Below are positions 5,979-6,065 of a stretch of DNA of 6,065 nt, piece after piece; position 1 is the first letter of the stretch; every line of letters starts with the position of its first letter. A program made the position numbers and the translations under genes. This stretch comes from an uncultured bacterium (GTDB lineage Bacteria; Gemmatimonadota; Gemmatimonadetes; Palauibacterales; KS3-K002). The stretch covers positions 1 through 6,065 of the forward strand of contig CANPVY010000309.1 of the NCBI GenBank assembly GCA_947581845.1. The letters are read 5' to 3'. Below the pieces are notes generated by a model. That model was not told the DNA's origin, did no database searches, and saw only the letters and a program-made list of their open reading frames with translations.

Positions 5979-6053
5979 CCGGGCAGGTAGGGAATTCGGT
6001 AATTATTTCACCGGGACCGGGCTGGATTGACCGAATCCCGGCTGCTTGCCCGG
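5979..6053. other. Interrupted 75-base dyad, possible structured RNA or operator
   Basis: The outer arms CCGGGCA (5979-5985) and TGCCCGG (6047-6053) are perfect complements. Inside them GGGA (5990-5993) pairs with TCCC (6036-6039), and TTCGGT (5995-6000) pairs with ACCGAA (6030-6035), with one bulged A. The apical segment is AT-rich then GC-rich (6001-6029). A competing hairpin GGATT-GACCG-AATCC (6024-6038) would break the inner stem. A tRNA-length closing stem is present, but no T-arm or D-arm fits, so it is not a tRNA. I do not recognise a known riboswitch or RNA family. Confidence 0.4.
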
Positions 6054-6065
6054 TTGCGCGCTCGG

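Larger units (their letters stand above)
5879..6065. other. Gene-free right-hand end
   Basis: Together with the M23 leader and promoter (5762-5878) this makes a 304-base stretch without a supportable gene. There is no ATG on the plus strand here, and the one minus-strand open frame (ending at 5765) runs across the promoter and gives a Cys-rich peptide resembling nothing I know. Contents are the two sets of inverted repeats listed separately. It is likely a divergent regulatory region whose other gene lies beyond 6065, or the 3' end of one. Confidence 0.5.

Noticed and set aside
5971..6010. An FMN or TPP riboswitch, suggested by GGGCAGGTAGGGAATTCGGTAA
   Set aside because: Only a superficial resemblance; the other conserved blocks of both classes are missing.
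5979..6053. A tRNA, suggested by the 7-bp closing stem at 75-base distance
   Set aside because: The 17 bases before the 3' arm cannot form a T-arm, there is no TTC loop motif, and no anticodon arm fits.

Overview
The window is GC-rich (about two-thirds G+C by eye) and densely coded. It looks like ordinary chromosome of a diderm (Gram-negative) bacterium: two predicted proteins carry lipoprotein signals whose +2 residue does not match the classic inner-membrane retention signal, and there is a membrane-anchored cell-wall peptidase. The style of the M23 protein and of the unknown lipoprotein is reminiscent of Gemmatimonadota, but that is an impression, not a demonstration. I see no transposase, phage gene, CRISPR array, tRNA or rRNA.

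Left block (59-3561, all minus strand, probably one transcription unit read right to left): an unknown coiled-coil lipoprotein (2809-3561), then a 707-residue FadJ/FadB-type bifunctional enoyl-CoA hydratase / 3-hydroxyacyl-CoA dehydrogenase (624-2747), then a DUF402 protein (59-592). Gaps are 61 and 31 bases. No thiolase partner is present in the window. The fatty-acid oxidation enzyme has all expected catalytic residues of both active sites, but the glycine-rich NAD loop carries Trp in place of its central Gly. This is the oddest single point in the window.

Middle block (3562-4572): a 136-base divergent spacer, then a LemA-family protein on the plus strand (3698-4324, probable lipoprotein, start uncertain), meeting a YggT-family membrane protein on the minus strand (4330-4572) tail to tail with only 5 bases between stop codons. 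YggT starts with GTG. A strong Shine-Dalgarno sequence upstream of it is instead placed for a 10-codon out-of-frame mini-ORF that overlaps the yggT start.

Right block (4573-6065): a minus-strand M23 (LytM-type) peptidase with one membrane anchor and coiled coils (4784-5761). It has a clear sigma70-type promoter (TTGACA, 17 bases, TATCGT) about 80 bases upstream, and two hairpins after its stop, the second terminator-like. The last 190 bases hold no gene that I can support, but contain inverted repeats, including an interrupted dyad with 7-bp closing arms at 5979-6053.

The genes do not form an obvious new system. The common thread is the cell envelope (lipoprotein, LemA, YggT, M23 peptidase) beside one beta-oxidation enzyme.
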